From: Bacillus pseudomycoides
GTDB taxonomy: Bacteria; Bacillota; Bacilli; Bacillales; Bacillaceae_G
Length of the DNA: 64,000 nt
Direction: 5' to 3'
NCBI RefSeq assembly: GCF_022811845.1
Contig: NZ_CP064269.1
Span: forward strand, 12,712-76,711
Shown: positions 61,880 to 64,000 of the stretch, in pieces
How positions within the stretch are numbered: the stretch's first letter is position 1
Layout: the number at the start of each line of letters is the position of its first letter
Position numbers and translations under genes: made by a program
Notes under the pieces: generated by a model
What the model saw: only the letters and a program-made list of their open reading frames with translations
Databases searched by the model: none
Told to the model about the DNA's origin: nothing

Positions 61880-62349
61880 TTTATTGGAAATAAGTATATT
61901 ATTCGAAAGTGTAGAGGAATTTACCTATGAATTAAAATGTACCACTGGCTCGCTCATGTTTGCTGTCGTAAGTAAGTCATTATTACATTTTAAAACCGTA
62001 TCGAGTGATGACATTTGTAACTTTAGAAAATAAAGAAAAAGCGGATCTAGTAAAAAGTATAATTGCATCAAATAAGTTACACGTTGAAGTTAAACGAGAA
62101 AAATCCTTAATAGGTAATAAAGCAATTCAAACAAATGTGGTTAAAAGATGGGATGTAGGAGAATTTATACAATTGGATGTAGATTTTAAATATGGTTTTA
62201 TTTATTATTTGTCGATGGAAGATTTAAAATCCTCCTGCCCCATTATCGACAGAAAAAGATGTTGGTCTCTTCATGGATAGTATGGCTGACACATTAGAAA
62301 AGTTTTAACAGATTTATTCGTGAGGAATATCGAAACAGTAACAGTATAG
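61880..62349 (+). pseudogene. Hypothetical gene, copy B (frameshifted)
   Basis: Equivalent of 4159-4656 with several small deletions (near 61973, 61990, 62228 and 62305). Confidence 0.7.
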
Positions 62350-62371
62350 AAAAGCTACAAGGAGGATATGA

Positions 62372-62626
62372 ATGTTTGTTCATATTGACGTAATAGTATT
62401 AAAAGCACTATCTATACTATTTTCAATTGTGTTTTTAGCTGGGCTTAGTTATACCCTTTATCAAAATCTAAATAAATATTTTCTAGAAGTTAATAATGCC
62501 ACTTCATTTAATCGAGACTCGGTTAATATTTTAAGAAAAAATTATTTGTAAATTGGATTTATATTAATGCGGGAATTGGAGTATTACTTATAATTGTGTA
62601 CTATTTTATGAAGCTCATAATTCTTT
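62372..62626 (+). pseudogene. Small membrane protein gene, copy B (frameshifted)
   Basis: Equivalent of 4680-4937; one A is missing in the run near 62545. Confidence 0.7.
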
Positions 62627-62818
62627 AATTTGGATTTTCATATTTTTGAGCCTTTTATCGTGTGGTATTGTACAGTTTCAGAGAATTTTAGGTTATTGTC
62701 GAACGTCATTCTAAAATGGGAATGGCGTATTTTTATCTTTTGAGGTACAAATTCGAAAAGTGAATCATCATCATATGTATTTAATGCACCTAGAATTTTA
62801 TATGGATGGTGAGAAAAT

Positions 62819-63115
62819 ATGATTCAATATCAAATGCTGTATAGTACACCTTATCTATATTCTTCAAAAATGCTTAGACAAATGTACAAAGAAACAAAGA
62901 AAGAGGGAAATCTTTGTGCTATACGAGACCACATGTTAAGACATGAAGTGTATCTAGATCGACAATATCGAGCGTACTATTATTTAAGTCAAGACATTGA
63001 AGAGGATCTGTATGGGGATGAACATGCTTTGTCCTGGAATGAGCTATTAGATGAATATCAACTTTACAGGGATCGTAAAGGGAATTTATCTATTAAACCC
63101 AAAGGATGGGATTAA
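62819..63115 (+). CDS. Hypothetical protein, 98 aa, copy B
   Basis: Identical to 5133-5429. The only gene in this stretch that is error-free in both copies. Confidence 0.65.
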   Translation: MIQYQMLYSTPYLYSSKMLRQMYKETKKEGNLCAIRDHMLRHEVYLDRQYRAYYYLSQDIEEDLYGDEHALSWNELLDEYQLYRDRKGNLSIKPKGWD

Positions 63116-63116
63116 C

Positions 63117-63287
63117 ATGACGATTATTGGAGAGCTAGGGATTGTTTACGGTGTGACCGGAGCTTCAGTTTTAGGAATTAAGTTACTAAAAGAAAGGTCT
63201 TTACCTTCCAGATTGGTTGCTACGTGCGGGTCTCAAATGCTTATTAATTGGGAGTGTTTGGTATGTGCTAATGGATATACTAGATGT
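63117..63287 (+). pseudogene. Truncated small membrane protein gene, copy B
   Basis: Equivalent of 5431-5603, with an additional loss in the A run near 63191 that shifts the frame before the IS6 end. Confidence 0.6.
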
Positions 63288-64000
63288 GGTTCTGGTGCAA
63301 AAACTTCAGGACAATTGCAATAAATCTACAAATCTTGGACATACTGATACTACTAATCTAAAGAAGGTGTGTGATTGGTATGGAAAAGGAAAATGTATTC
63401 AAATGGAAGCATTATCAGCCTGATATTATTTTGTTAACGGTAAGATGGTACCTACGGTACAACCTCAGTTTTCGTGATTTAGTGGAAATGATGAAGGAAC
63501 GGGGCTTATCCATTTCTCATACAACGATTATGCGTTGGGTTCATCAGTACGGTCCTGAATTGGACAAACGAATCCGACGTCACCTTAAACAAACAAGTGA
63601 CTCCTGGAGAGTCGATGAAACATATATCAAAGTAAAGGTCAATGGATGTACCTGTATCGTGCTGTTGATTCGAAAATACAATCGATTTTACCTGAACAAA
63701 ACAAGAGACCAGAAGGCTGCAAAGCGCTTTTTCAAGAAGGCCTTGCAGTCTTTTCATGTTTCAAAACCTCGTGTTATAACAGTCGATAAAAATCCAGCTT
63801 ACCCTATAGCGATTGAACAGTTGAAAAGAAAAAGCATACCTGGTGGTATGCGACTTGAACAACAACAGTACTTGAATAACATGAGTAGAGCAAGATCATC
63901 GCTATAAAAAGTTCGTTCTATGCTAGGGTTCAAATGTTTTGACACAGCTACATCCATTCTTTCTTTCTGGGTAAAAGATCATTGATTATGATTAAAAGAA
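63288..64000 (+). mobile_element. IS6-family element, copy B (cut by window end)
   Basis: Equivalent of 5604-6316. Several indels; the last about 60 bases are badly degraded. Confidence 0.85.
63371..64000 (+). pseudogene. IS6 transposase, copy B (damaged, partial)
   Basis: Equivalent of 5687-6330. Open through DETYIKVK, then frameshifts. The motif equivalent to NNIVEQDHRF is scrambled near the contig end. Confidence 0.85.

Larger units (their letters stand above)
57736..64000. repeat. Terminal redundancy, copy B (lower quality)
   Basis: This is a repeat of bases 1 to about 6330. It contains many one-base deletions in A and T runs, which break the Xre, ArsR, small membrane and transposase genes that are open in copy A. 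The last about 100 bases diverge strongly, as expected at the raw end of a read. Gene calls should be taken from the consensus of both copies. Confidence 0.9.

Noticed and set aside
1..64000. Crystal (Cry/Cyt/Vip) insecticidal toxin genes and tRNA genes
   Set aside because: Looked for because of the B. thuringiensis-like context; no matching protein motif or tRNA cloverleaf was found.

Overview
The window reads as a plasmid of the Bacillus cereus group, most likely B. thuringiensis. The evidence is IS231-type (IS4), IS240-type (IS6) and Tn4430-like ends, a cereolysin-type cytolysin, an enhancin-like M60 protease, PlcR-box palindromes and a ParA partition locus in AT-rich DNA with AGGAGG ribosome sites. 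The two ends are the same DNA: bases 1 to about 6330 recur at 57736-64000 with scattered homopolymer indels. The simplest reading is a circular replicon of about 57.7 kb, assembled with an untrimmed overlap from noisy reads. Each copy carries different errors, and combining them restores an intact transporter gene. Other single-base frameshifts in the window may therefore also be sequencing errors.

Layout. 57718-59643 (equivalent to 1-1935) is a non-autonomous Tn3-family unit with Tn4430-like ends carrying a lipoprotein and an Xre regulator. 1936-5603 holds an ArsR-type regulator, an MFS exporter and small unknown genes, interrupted by an IS6 element (5604-6466) that also truncates a large zinc-ribbon/nuclease protein. 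8500-17600 is the plasmid backbone: FtsK-type ATPase, replication-relaxation protein, VirB2-like pilin-like protein, DUF3967 DNA-binding protein, ParA and its partner, iteron clusters, and a gene-free, hairpin-rich tract (16.6-17.35 kb) that may contain the origin and a structured RNA. No classical Rep initiator is recognised.

18.2-31 kb is a mobile-element zone: an IS3 element, an IS6 remnant, a 337-bp MITE, and two IS231-type units that carry passenger genes (DUF2089-like regulator plus membrane protein; MerR regulator plus BAAT-type hydrolase). A GntR-ABC transporter operon lies between them. 31-36.8 kb holds a probable type VII secretion lipase toxin with a WXG100-like partner and a divergent DUF1433 protein, then a broken DUF1906 protein.

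36.9-47.3 kb contains several Tn3-like terminal-inverted-repeat units that keep a resolvase but no transposase. One (39783-44194) carries a cell-wall-binding-repeat protein ending in a colicin E3-like ribonuclease domain plus a probable immunity gene. 47.8-57.1 kb carries an Ntn hydrolase, a MerR regulator, a cholesterol-dependent cytolysin preceded by six tandem 26-residue peptide genes behind one perfect PlcR box, a second DUF3967/iteron set, another IS6 copy and a decayed M60 protease.

Functionally this is an accessory virulence and competition plasmid. Quorum-regulated cytolytic products and two contact- or secretion-dependent toxins sit in mobile cassettes on a ParA-stabilised backbone with a mobilisation-like gene trio.
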